Of a stretch of DNA of 64,000 nt, positions 21,086 through 32,610 are shown in pieces. The notes beneath the pieces are model-generated. The model was not told where the DNA came from. It worked only from the letters and a program-made list of their open reading frames with translations, and made no database searches. Made by a program: the position numbers and the translations under genes. Origin of the DNA: Paraescarpia echinospica (Eukaryota > Annelida > Polychaeta > Sabellida > Siboglinidae); assembly GCA_020002185.1 (NCBI GenBank), contig CM034541.1:49441275-49505274 (forward strand), read 5' to 3'. Position 1 is the first letter of the stretch. The number at the start of each line of letters is the position of its first letter.

Positions 21086-22716
21086 TAATATTATTCAAAA
21101 TAACATACCAAATAAAAATCAACAGAAAGCCGACACCCCTCTAAAAAACGACATATCCGAGCGACGCGGATATATTGAACAGGTTTACCTAAATATCGAC
21201 CTCAAGACAACCTTAACTTAATTAAAACAAAACAGTTTAGAACTCATCAACGTCCACACATGACCACATTAAAAGCTTAGCAAAATATGTCAAATGGAAA
21301 AGGGAGAAATTCAAGATAACCTGAGAAACTGTTGCAGAACGCCAGATTCAATACAAGTGACTGCTCCCAGTCTAAGCTGGTTACATTTAATGCACGAGCG
21401 CCCGTGCATCAGTAACTCATAAAACTGATTAAACCAGACACATTATTGTGTTTAAGCTAATCCAGAACTTAATATTATTTTCATATGTGCCATTTGACAT
21501 ATATAACTAACATCATGGCTAATTTCATAAATGTTTATGTTGCTTGACGACTTGTACGTGGCTCGGTGGCAACATGTTCGAAGGGGGCATTTCGTGTTTT
21601 ATTGAAAATTTTTATTATTATATTAAAAAAAATTGCCAAAGTGTATCGTCTGGCTGCCAACAGATTTGGTCTCAGCGCCTAACAATCATTCAGAATCAAT
21701 TAAAACATAAGCTTTATATCAGAAAAGCAAGGTATACATCCGTGACTTCCTGGCTATTATGCATGTTTCTACAATCGTTCCAAGTTACGTAATAATAATA
21801 ATGACAAACTTCTATAGCACCTAAATCCCCAGGAATCTGAGCTCAGAGGCGCAACATACAAGAATCATTGGGCAAAATCATTAACAGGGACAAGTAAGAG
21901 TCGTCATTAAAGCAAGGGACCGCCGAAGGTTAGGGTGGGAATGCAATTTCAAATAAATAAGCCTTTAGTTTTTTACGGAAGGTATTTATAGTTTCGGATG
22001 ATTTTAAAGCTAGTGTTTCGTGAATCTGCGTATCATGAGACACAAACCCGCGATGACGACACAAAACGACACAGTCGAATAAAAAACAGATACGGGAACG
22101 TAACGAATTCTACTGACGAATCTATCGGCTGCAAACGAAATAATGTTAACTCGTCACAGCCGTGGGTATGTTGTACGCGCCTGGACGCGCTGGCATTTGA
22201 GTAATGACACTCGTTCCTTGGTTTAATAACAATCATGGCGCTGCGCCCGGAAGAGGTGCGAGGTTTGTCTAGAGGTGTCCCCCGTGCCCGACCCCGCGAT
22301 GATCCGTCTGCTCCGTTACGCCGAGGCCGGGAGTAACACTGGATCGGATAAAGCAGAGATATTTAGACGAGGACTTTCCACATGCGATGTTTCGTAACGA
22401 TACTATGCTTTCGTTCGACGAAATTCCCGCGAGAAGTTAGTAGAACAGGCCGGGCTCATCAGCAGTTTGTGCCATTGTAGAATACTCAGGGCTGGGGAAT
22501 GGAAAACATACTTCTGAATTGTGTCTTCTTTGGGAAGCTGCCGTGCACAGAACAGTAGGTAAACAAGACCACTGCCTTCATCCAATCGGTGAAAGGCACG
22601 AGGCGTCGGATTGCTTGGTGAAACATGCACAACGCTGGAGCAAGTCTTGCTGACGAGTAACGTCGCACAAATGCCACGGTAGGCAGATTCACGTTGATGT
22701 GGTGAATACAGAAAAC
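21086..22716. other. Intron 1, unannotated
   Basis: No exon recognised. A GC- and CpG-rich patch at 22215-22340 starts ATGGCGCTGCGCCCGGAAGA and stays open for 33 codons, but it has no domain I recognise and no splice context, so I leave it uncalled. Confidence 0.3.
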
Positions 22717-22860
22717 CTTAAGACACAAATATGGAGGTGGCTTGGTCATATCATCAGGATGAGTGACGACAGTCTCGTGCGCCATGTGCTGTTGGCAACA
22801 TCCCCGCAACGCCCGCCGTACGATCCCGGGTCGGTTATGACGGAACTTCGATTATTTGCA
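22717..22860 (+). pseudogene. LINE ORF2 C-terminal remnant
   Basis: The frame gives LKTQIWRWLGHIIRMSDDSL then VRHVLL. This matches the WRWLGH..RM.D..LPR..L stretch at the extreme C terminus of many LINE polyproteins. It lacks a start codon and the expected RGRP motif, so only a dead fragment remains. It belongs to a family different from the CR1 copies. Confidence 0.65.
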
Positions 22861-22924
22861 TAATTGTAAATTACGCAAATAATGGGACACGGTGGACATT
22901 AGCCGAAGCCACGTGTCCACCGTG
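22851..22924. other. Two adjacent palindromic hairpins
   Basis: Hairpin 1 has ATTATTTGCATAATT (22851-22865) opposite AATTACGCAAATAAT (22869-22883), matching at 14 of 15 positions with a 3-base loop. Hairpin 2 has CACGGTGGACA (22888-22898) opposite TGTCCACCGTG (22914-22924), perfect over 11 bases with a 15-base loop. Only four bases separate them. Hairpin 1 contains the POU octamer ATTTGCAT. Confidence 0.85.
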
Positions 22925-23139
22925 ATCCACTGACCCACCAAGCGGACGCCTTCCCAACAACTTGACAGATGACCCGCGTGCTGAGTCCGATTAACGACGG
23001 ACAACTGAAGTATCCGGGCGGGCGGAGATTGAATCAGCGATGACGATTGTCCTTCATACGTCTGTGTTGGCGAGATAACGCGCGAACACGCAACGTGTGC
23101 GTGTCTACAGATCCCGGGACAGTCCGACTCCTCCATTCC

Positions 23140-24135
23140 CCGTCATGTCACCGGGATTTCTTACTGGGAGAACTAACCAGATACGCTTCCAAGAAATATG
23201 ACTTTGATAAACGGCGCGAGTAGCTACGACTTTGTGCGTGATTTGTTTGGGATGGATGGAGGGATCTTGTACGTTATTTGGACGAAGATAATGCGATGCA
23301 GCTGAGACAACGTCTTGAAGAAACTATACCTATATAATGTTAACATATATGACGACGAAATACATTTGATCTCGCCAGTGACAAAAAGCAGTAAAAAGCA
23401 AATCATGATGTAGACGTAATATGAACCGAAAGGGTGTCGTTGCGAATCTTTTGCAGACAAAAAGAGATTAGTTAAATATTGCATTCTTAATCTATAATCT
23501 AAAGACCGACACGTGTAGAATAGTATCGCCTGAAAAGAAAACAATGCCTTTTACTTGTGTGATGTTAATTTAATAATTTTTTTCTTTTTATTTGTCGGTG
23601 TTTAACCGAGTAGATGTGAGCTAATATCGAAATTGACGCGCATTCAATTTGCAAGGGGCACTTTGACATAAGTAATAATTTAAAAATAAAACAAAAATAA
23701 TAGCCCTTCGATCATCTAATGCCATGCACAACTCTCAAGTATCGACGCTAAAACAGTTCGCATATATTTCTTTATCCAATTATTCGCCTCATTTCCTCAC
23801 CAGTGACGTCTAGCGTTACATTAAATTACGCCAGTAATGCAATCACTAATGTGCTAAGAGGTTTTTTTATTCCATAAAAAAGTTCTCTCTGAACACGGCT
23901 AAAGTCTCGTGACAGGTATCACATAAGGTTGCTCTGACCATACGAAATCTCCTCTCCCACCAAATCGTCCCATGTCGTGGTAATTTGTACGTGACAGTAC
24001 ATGACGCAGAGGCCGGTTTCCCAAAGTAGTTGCCGTGCGAACGTGGTTTCCGCAATTGCTAAGTTACGTTTTACGTTGCGAAGACATTGATTTACCCTAA
24101 AAACCACTAAAAACCCTTCACATCTAGGATATTTC
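23140..24135. other. Intron 1, unannotated
   Basis: No exon or repeat recognised; AT-rich from about 23530. Confidence 0.35.
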
Positions 24136-24139
24136 GTAA

Positions 24140-24390
24140 ACATCGTTGCATACCAAGCCGGTGTATGCACAGTTGTTCTATATACAAAGTCGTTGTATAC
24201 AAAGTAATTTTTACCAAATCGTTCTACACCAAGTCGTTGCATACAAAGTCGTTCTATATCAAGTCGAAGTATACCAAGTCTTGTTAAAACACGTCTCTGA
24301 ATACCAAGTGTTTCCTTACCAAGTGTTGTATACCAAGTCGTTCCATAGCCAGTCGTTTCACACCAAGTCTGTCCATACCAAGTCACCCCA
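24140..24390. repeat. Minisatellite, about 15-base unit
   Basis: About seventeen variants of ATACCAAGTCGTTCC/G, with TACAAAGTCGTTGTA forms at the left end. Because the unit is a multiple of three and lacks stops in several frames, it yields open frames of 95 residues on + and 155 on the minus strand. These are artefacts of the repeat. Confidence 0.9.
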
Positions 24391-25814
24391 TTTATTTAAT
24401 GTAAGGCCTACTGAACAGACAAATGTAAAATAGATGGAAGTGGTCAACATGACAATATGACGAGTTGAAAGTGGGCCGAGTTTGCCACATCGAACCAGTT
24501 GGTACGATTTGGCAACAGACGGGATTGGCTAGAAACTGGCTGCGTAACACGTTAAACGCGCGTGTTTTCACGATACGTCATCTTTGTTGCTACAGTCGTA
24601 TGTCACGATGTGATCTGTTATACACATCTACAGGAATCCTCAAGCGAGTGGCGACGTCAGACTAGAAACTAGCGTTTGTTTGATCTTTGATATATCGGCT
24701 GTGTAGTGTTTAGGGCCTCGGCCGGTCGCGCGGGACACGGGGATTCAATAAAGCTGGACGCCGCTAGACGTCTCGGCTATTTTTGAAAGTTCACACGAAA
24801 GAACAATAATATTGCTGCTTAAGGGGAATGAACAGCAATTTCTTTTCTTTACGCAGCTGATTGGAGGTTCCGTATGATTAAAATGCCAAAATGTTCGTTT
24901 TCGTGTCGATCTCAAGTTAACAGTATTAATCTTTATATTATCTTATTCTTTATTTACGTAGTATGATAACCGTCATAAGTTGTATAAAACGAAAATTCGG
25001 TGATATATTAATACATTATTCCGTGAAAAAACGTTATGTTTCACCTTCAGATGTGACGATTTAATGGTCGGTCTTTGAATACACTAAAGCGGTCTCTGTA
25101 TGCGTCGTAATACTAGCATGTTTGTTTGATAGACAAAAGTGTATTTTCGAAAATATTAAGATAATACATTTGTTTGTTTTATTTTACATCGTATAAATAC
25201 CAATGCGTTCAGTGCTGTCATGTGCCGTCTTTCGGTTAACCAATAGAAACTGCCGTAAATTCCCTTTAAACGATGACTAATTTCTTCACAGTAGCATATG
25301 TGAAGAGCAAACCTGCTCTGTCCTCCCACTCGCCCAGTCATCCCCAACATTACCTGCCGACTCCCTGAGTAACTGCCTTCATGCTCTGTGGAAAAAGCCG
25401 ATTTAGGAGGCGTATCTTCGACGTAACATTTGCCACATTGCTTCGGCCAGCATATTGAGCATCGTTAGCTAAGTGCGCTAATGCACCAAGTTATTTCTGC
25501 ACGTACACACCTTAGCCACTGATGCAGCTCCCCTTGGATGTCGTCATATTACAAAGACTAGCAAAAATGTCCGTCACCTAAGGGATGCCTTGGTAGAAAA
25601 CAGTCGTGAAAGTTATATTTACCAAATATTAGAAAACACGGAGCATCGAATTATAAACATAATAATAACGCGCGCGCAAATTCTCTTTGTTTGTTCAAAA
25701 TGACGAAGGTCGGAGAGAATATGAAGTGTAAAATACGTGAGCATAAATACTGAATACTGTACTTCATAAGAACACAGTATTTTTGGCACTTTTTGTTGCT
25801 GGTGTGCTTTACCT
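24391..25814. other. Intron 1, unannotated
   Basis: No exon, RNA gene or clear repeat found. Confidence 0.35.
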
Positions 25815-26155
25815 GTGGTGGAGTGGCTAGAGTATCAGACTATCGACCGAGAGACCTTGGGTTCGAATCATGTGCTGTCGTGTCGAGCCTTTGACAAGTT
25901 CGTTCACGTTCACGTTGCTCCAGTTCACTCAGCTGTATGAATGAGTATCTGGCTATAGACAGTGGTGGATATTTATGTACAAATATTCTTCGCGCATTAA
26001 TTGCAGCATGGCTGAATGCTTCCCATAGAAGTCGATGTGGTTTTCGACTGAACAGGTCTGCCAGGGACTAAAGTGTAAAGGGCCTTGAGCAGTCGTAAGG
26101 ACTGGATATTACGTACCTATTACGAACGTACCTATACTTTACCTAATTAGACTAA
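25815..26155 (+). repeat. tRNA-derived SINE, copy A
   Basis: The tRNA-like head has box A TGGTGGAGTGGCTAG and box B GGGTTCGAATC, spaced as in RNA polymerase III promoters. The family body follows (TGAATGAGTATCTGGC, CTTCGCGCATTAATTGCAGC, TGGCTGAATGCTTCCC, CAGGTCTGCCAGGGA, AAGTGTAAAG, AAGGACTGGAT). The 3' end is TACGAACGTACCTATACTTT. It is full length and has no coding capacity. The LINE partner is unknown: the tail does not resemble the CR1 tail in this window. Confidence 0.88.
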
Positions 26156-27582
26156 TAAAAGAGCTGAGTGCGTCATCTATGCCGCTTCGACATGTTGGTA
26201 AACAGCTCACGTTTAGAACAAGTGCTGATCTTTCACACAGACCATTTATCACTTGGCTGTTGATCCTGAATCTGACAGGCAGCAAGAATCGATGTTGACA
26301 CGGGCGTGACAAAAGGACAATAATTTTGCACTTAAGTCATTATAGCAGAATGAGACAACTAATCAACCCAAATGGTTATTAAAACTGTTTTCGAATAAAT
26401 ACCTTCGTCAATTAGATGGCGTTGTTGACGCTTTGCTATATGACGCAAATGCCTTGCGCTGTGAATACTGGGAACATTCGGTGTGTGAAATGAAATGAAG
26501 ACGGATCACTGTCTCTGGATTCGGGATAAGCTAATAAAATGCTAATGATGTTGAAACGATACACACACTGCAATTTTCTGTTCACCTAAATATGTTTTGA
26601 CAAGGAAATTGCATATTGAAGAATAATAACATTATACTAATGTTCTTGCGGATGTTTAGGAGAGTATGAGTGTGTCAATGACGATAGGATTCCATGCGTT
26701 AATAGACAGAATCGTTTTTTTTCGAACTACATTTGAAGGGGGTTCCCATATATTTAATATCTTGTTAAAATAAAACAAATTGACAACTTTTCCTAGCAAC
26801 GTAATGCAATAATAAATATTGACATGTCCAATTTCCAATTAAATGAAAACGTAACTTTGCGTGAAACATCGATAAATGTTAACAGTGCCACCCAATGAAA
26901 GAAATTAAATGACCCGTCCTCCTAATTGTTATTATATAATTTTTTTCTGAAACTAACAATACGAATATTGTTAACACATTTGGAAACAAATAACCAGTAG
27001 ATTGATACAAACACGTATGTTACTAATATAAGTAATGAAACGTGTAGTCGTATATTATTCGTAAATATTTCTGCTTTTAATAAATCGCACTAGAGGTCCC
27101 CATAACGTACGGATATCAATTAATGCATGCATATAGGCTTATAAATACATTTGCACACAATGGACGACTCACATGTGAAATGTACGATCACAACGAGGCT
27201 AAAAATACAGCATTGCTGGCTGTAACTGTCGTTGGCGTTTACTTTTCTGTGGCGATTACCGTCAAAACACGATCGTCTGCATTTGCAACGGAGCGGGAAA
27301 TAACATGACTGATATTTACGGCTGTCATAAAGGAAGGAATTGTACCATGTCTGAAACGATGTCATAAAACTATCCTACCGTATATTCCACAGCGCCTGAA
27401 AGTATTAGTGCGACACGTTTTGGCAGTAAACGTCAAGCATTTGTGAATTTATTCCAACATCAAAACTGCAGACTGGATGCAACAATTCTTACTACGTTAC
27501 AACTACGTTGATTTTTTAAGCAGTAACGATTACAGCAACAACAATACACAAATATTAGATAGTTAGATATCAACATACAACA
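26156..27582. other. Intron 1, unannotated
   Basis: AT-rich, no exon or recognised repeat. Confidence 0.35.
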
Positions 27583-27711
27583 CACATACCTCAGAAGGGC
27601 AGGATACACATATATAAAAGGGTTGGACTCTCGATAAGCCAAATACTTCCTTGTCCACCTGCCACCTAGAGTTAATTCTCTGGGTGGCAATCTTGTTAAA
27701 TCTTGTTAAAT
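27583..27711 (+). mobile_element. 5'-truncated CR1 LINE 3' end
   Basis: It starts within the last codons of ORF2 (ACACATACCTCAGAAGGGC) and carries the whole 3' UTR, the terminal hairpin and two copies of the 10-base tail. By eye it is about 90% identical to the 3' end of copy 1. Severe 5' truncation is typical of target-primed insertion. Its hairpin differs from copy 1 by one compensatory base-pair change. Confidence 0.92.
27661..27688 (+). promoter_or_regulatory. LINE 3' hairpin, covarying copy
   Basis: Arms GCCACC-T-AGAG and CTCT-G-GGTGGC pair over 11 positions around TTAATT. Relative to the hairpin at 5235-5262 both partners of one pair have changed (T to C, A to G), so pairing is kept. 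Confidence 0.72.
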
Positions 27712-28799
27712 ATGCAACTATGACGTGCAACAAGTGTCGCATTTGGGGCTTTGGTTCATGTCCTTTGGCTTCGGAACAAACAATTATACTATGTTGAATT
27801 GGAATACTGCTCCGACTAAATACCCTAAAATAATTAGAATGGTTCCCTTTTTCATAGAATTTATCAGCACAACTGCATCCAACATGGAATCACGTGATCT
27901 AAGTTATATAACAGCTAGTAGTAACCAATAATAAACTATATATATCAAACTTATATAGTTTACGACCATTCGATAACATGTTGTATAGGCCCGTCTATAC
28001 GTATTGACCTGCAATCTGCGTAGAATGTTCAATTGCACACATTTGCCTAAGCTAATAATACTATTACTAACTAGCGAAAATGCCCGCCTCTGCACGGGAT
28101 AACTTGGTAATTCATACGTGACAGTCACGATAGCAATATTTACCAAATGTGCAATAGTCGTTGTTCAACATTACGAAGGTCGGAGAGAAAGGGAAGTGGA
28201 CGTCCATCATTAAGCTCTAGTCGTGATAGTGTATTACTGTCAAATGATATTCGTATTGCTATGGTATTGGCATGAGGATAGACATAAGTCTATTGTGTTA
28301 AATTACCCCCCCAAAAAAAAACCCGAACATACGAGATTTTCGAACAAAATAATGGGCTTACGTTTCATTAACAGGATCATAGAGCAATCCATGAATGTTT
28401 GGCGCCCGAGGCGCAAGCCGTGTAGGAGGGAATCGTTAAGAGACATACAAACTTAAGCTCGCTCGGTTATAGTTATATATCAACAATTTGGACTCACATA
28501 CCCAGTAGTTTGATCAAGGCGTGTGCATGTTTAATACAAATAATTGTATTACTGTTAATAAAAACTTCAGTAGTCAATACATTGTTAATAGATAATGCAG
28601 CTTAAAAACATACTCAAGTACATATAGATGTGTAAAAAATAATATCTAAAAGTGTATTGAGAATAGATAGCACATAAAGGTGACGTAAAACAGGGTTGGA
28701 CATGTGCAACTTGTGACACCTCTGGGAAACAGAGACAGACGAGGGAATTACACATTGCTATTTTGAACACATGACATCGACTGTAGAGTAGACTTACAG
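27712..28799. other. Intron 1, unannotated
   Basis: No exon or recognised repeat. Short open frames on both strands have no support. Confidence 0.35.
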
Positions 28800-29145
28800 C
28801 TAAACATCAAGGTAACAAAAGTCGAGATCTGGAAGATTTACGAAAATGTCAACTTGGTGATGCAACTATTGACAAATTTGACAGTTTTGTATTCCCTGGT
28901 GCATTCATAGAAAGAGTAGATGGCAGAAACGGGAGGTCAGAAGGCGAACATGAATGGTAAGACTGGTGATGGGCAGCCACACAAAGAAAATGAATGAAAG
29001 ATAGAGGAATCACGCGGGAGACAAAAGACCAAGCAACGCGTAAATTATTATAGTCTATTTACACGATAGTGAAAGCTGGACAATGAAAAGAAAAGACCGA
29101 AAACAGATCGATGCTTTCCAATGATGGTGTTGTCGTGGAATGTGC
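28800..29145 (+). pseudogene. LINE reverse transcriptase thumb/C-terminal remnant
   Basis: FDSFVFPGAFIERVDGR resembles the F.YLG..I..DG block after the catalytic core. Further on SESWTMKRKDRKQIDAFQ, then stop and WCCRGM, matches the Y..ESWT....E..I.AFE.WC.R.M motif of LINE polyproteins. Several stops and frameshifts intervene. It is unrelated in sequence to the CR1 copies. Confidence 0.72.
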
Positions 29146-29349
29146 GATGAACTAACGCTGATATATGTTGAAGTGCTTACAATGGATGCTTGTGAGGCAG
29201 AGGTTGAGTACTGTGAACGTGGGAGCAGAAGCAACAAAGGCTTTAAAAACAATAATGCAACGCACAAATTAAAGAAGAACAATACAAGCCAAGGATGGGC
29301 AGGATCGAAGACGTCAACGACAGTACCAACAAGAAAATTCCAGACGTAA

Positions 29350-30092
29350 TAATTATAATAATGACGAGATATATAATGGATTAGTCTGCTGCGTTGTCTG
29401 GAGGTTCAGACATAGTCGAAAGCGGCATATGATTGAACGATGATGTACAGTTGCAATAGCACGATCATACGTCCAGAGAGACACCCGAAGCAACGAACAT
29501 CCATTTAGGAAGTGTCTTCTAAAACCGAATGCATGCTGCGACTCATTCGATCACCGCGAAACCAATGTTATAATTTCGGACGGATGTCAGAAGGCTTATG
29601 ATTTAAGAGACCGTTGTTGAACACACAATTCTATGGTAATTTTAGACAAAGGCGACTGTGGCTTACAACCTATCTTATCTGTCCAACTCTTATGCGGCTA
29701 TAGCTTGCAATCCACCTAATTTATCATCTACTTGTCTGCTTATAACCCAGTTCGTTACAATTACAAAAACCGGTCATGTGCAATTTATGCTACGAGAACT
29801 ATTTCAACGATGCATAAGGTAAGCAAATCCATATGATATGTGTGCTGTATGATTTTTACGTTATATGTTGATACCAGTGACTGCTAATGGCTATGGCGAA
29901 TAAGCAATATGCGAGGTTGGGCGAATGGTCCGTCCACTTTGGTCTATATACAGAAGAATCAATCACACGCATCGTTAACGCCGATGGCGGTGAGGACTGT
30001 ACCACAGAAACGCAATTGTGTGATTTCAACGACCCGATTTGACGCGATGTAATAACATAGCCTTTAGAGTTACCGATCAGTGTTACCAATCG
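29350..30092. other. Intron 1, unannotated
   Basis: No exon, RNA or repeat recognised. Confidence 0.35.
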
Positions 30093-30094
30093 TT

Positions 30095-30163
<69 letters not shown>

Positions 30164-30191
30164 GTGCGGTGTTTATTGTTTATTTAGTGTG

Positions 30192-30242
<51 letters not shown>

Positions 30243-30402
30243 CTACGTGCCTATGTGTGTCTGCGGTCTGTGTGCATATGACAGGCCTATATGTTCACAC
30301 ATACACACATGCGCATCCTCATGCCCCAACAAACGCATGCACACACACACACACACGTAAGAACACACACATACGTGCACACACACGTGCACACACACAC
30401 GT

Positions 30403-30437
<35 letters not shown>

Positions 30438-30440
30438 CTT
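30093..30440. repeat. Compound GT, GTGC, CA and TA microsatellites
   Basis: (GT)n runs at 30093-30160 and 30187-30205, followed by (GTGC)n to 30245. (CA)n runs at about 30297-30425, then (TA)n to 30440. GT on the left and CA on the right form long complementary arms that could fold back. All open frames here are repeat translations. Confidence 0.95.
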
Positions 30441-31754
30441 ATATATATAATGTTATGCCAGACCAACTCATTGCTCGCTTGGTGGTGATTGCGCTTCATA
30501 ATGAGCAACGAAGAAGACATCGCCCATGTGTAAGTGGGCGTGTGGTGGCTCCTTCTTTGTCCAACGGGTGTGTGCTCAGCATAATCAAGGAGGACTGGTC
30601 AACTCAGTAACCTTTCACGGCTGTCCAGTACGTTTTCTCATCATACTCGCCGCAGGAGCAGATTCAACGTCGACAAAAGCAACTTGGTGCAATGCCAACA
30701 CGGGGACAGTTCATTCTTCATTGGCTAGTGTCAAAAATAACGACTTGAATGTATCATAATTACGCGTATAACAACGGTATGCTGTGTCGCTGTTCGTTAC
30801 CAGAGGTTTCATCAAATAATGAGAGTTTCGTATTGCGATAATCACCAAAGGGATGCTGGATATTGTCCAAAGACGATTACATTTCATTCACTTATTAGTC
30901 AAATAGTTCTACTCTGAAGGATTTCAACGACATTCCATATGATTTCTGCGTCATTTAATGGTCATTATGCATATAGTAAACCACTATGTATCTTTATTAG
31001 CAACATTGAGCAAGTGTCATCTACAGCAAAAACAGATGACAAATGACAAGAAAGCTTTTGGGAGTAGGTCCTAGTGGGATTCCAACTTTTTGTTATCTAT
31101 AGGGTACATATATCGGAAGGCTGTATCAATACTTTAAAATTGCCAAATACTTCTTAAATGGAATTCATTGTCACTGTTGAATTTACCAATTCACAATCAC
31201 TTTACGTTGCGCCTTCTCTGATGCACTGTGGCATATTGGCCAACCTGTCATAAGGTTTTTTCCAGCTCAAACCTCTCCAAAGAATGGAGTTGCAAATGTG
31301 CTAGTCACACCGGAAATGAGATACGCAATGCAGGAAAAGACGCTGGGTAAAAACTCGACGATTGAAGTCAGTAGCCGTAACGTCGCTCAACCTAATGACT
31401 GGTTAAATTGGTAGCAATGCTAACGGATGATTGTGATCTTTTGTGAGGGTTTTTCTAATGATTCGTTGACATAGTTATCTACTGTCAAGGTTTAGTAGCT
31501 GCTGCGATCGTCTATCACGATGATTAGTGTTGTTCGCGGGTTGAATGTGTAAGTTTAATCGTTTTTAACGACCGATTGTGAACAAAAAGGCAAGTGGCTG
31601 TGACTGTGGTAAATGTGTTTCATTGCGACGGGCGTTTTTTTTTAAGTTGAGTGTTTGTAAATGACACCTAACCAATTAATCACAACGTTGCAGCCTTGCG
31701 TGATGCCAACTGCTTGAATTTCTCCAGAAAACAAAGAGAGAGAAAGAGAGTACA
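30441..31754. other. Intron 1, unannotated
   Basis: No exon or clear repeat recognised. Confidence 0.35.
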
Positions 31755-32039
31755 TGTTTGCGGAAACAACTGTGTGAGACGACTTGCAGGAGTGAAGAGA
31801 TTTGACAAGCGATGCGCTTAGGCGCTCAGGGAAGAGATTAGTGTGAAATAGAGTTTCAATTGCCGGTGAGGAGTCATCTAAAGTGGGCTAACCATTTGGA
31901 TCAAATGGACGGAAAACAACTAATGACAAGAGTGGATACTGCTCTCTTAGAGTGCAGACGGAGAAGAGGAAGACAACAACTGAGATGGGAGAACTGTGTG
32001 AAGAAACCTGAAGGGATGGGGGGAGAAAGAGTGAGAAAT

Positions 32040-32045
<6 letters not shown>
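31755..32045 (+). pseudogene. LINE ORF2 C-terminal remnant
   Basis: NNCVRRLAGVKRFDKRC, then ALREEISVK and, after stops, RSHLKWANHLDQMDGKQL and RRRRGRQQLRWENCVKK. This order (RRL.GV.R.D.R...LREE..V, then LKWAGH..RMD, then RRRGRP.LRWEDC) is the C-terminal signature of a LINE family common in animals. At least three stops interrupt it. The coding remnant runs straight into a GA microsatellite. Confidence 0.78.
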
Positions 32046-32085
<40 letters not shown>

Positions 32086-32090
32086 AGAGA

Positions 32091-32127
<37 letters not shown>

Positions 32128-32151
32128 AGGCAGGCAGGCAGGCAGGCCGAT

Positions 32152-32202
<51 letters not shown>

Positions 32203-32230
32203 CCGACAGGCAGGAAGGCAGGCAGGCAGG

Positions 32231-32269
<39 letters not shown>

Positions 32270-32610
32270 GCAGGCAGGCAGGTAGGCAGGCAGGCAGGCA
32301 GGCAGGCAGACATATAGAAAAACAGACAGATATACAGACAGATATACAGAGACAGTCAGATATACAGAGACAGAAGAGATACAGAGAGAGGGAGATAGAG
32401 AGAGGGATGTTAAAAGTGAGGGATGGAGAGAGGGAGAAGTAGAGGATGAAGAGACAGAGTGAGAGGGATGGAGAGAGGGAGAAGTAGAGGATGAAGAGAC
32501 AGAGTGAGAGGGAAGGGAGGAAGGAAGGGTGGGATGGGATGGGAAGGAGAGATACGTATAGAGAGGGAAACACAGGGAGAGAAAGACAGACAGACAGACA
32601 CACAGTCACA
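32040..32610. repeat. GA, CAGG/CAGC and GACA/GA arrays
   Basis: (GA)n at 32040-32090. A long tetranucleotide (GGCA)n follows at 32090-32310, with an internal block of about ten AGCC units at 32231-32269 and a few point variants. GACA and GA-rich imperfect repeats continue to 32610. A roughly 56-base GA-rich segment at 32404-32510 is duplicated in tandem. The long leucine/proline/cysteine-rich minus-strand frames are translations of these repeats. Confidence 0.95.

Noticed and set aside
22234..22335. 33-codon CpG-rich frame starting ATGGCGCTGCGC
   Set aside because: No domain, no donor at its end, and ordinary intron sequence on both sides.
31888..32609. Minus-strand frames of 141 and 220 residues rich in Leu, Pro, Cys and Ser
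   Set aside because: Translations of the CAGG, GACA and GA arrays.
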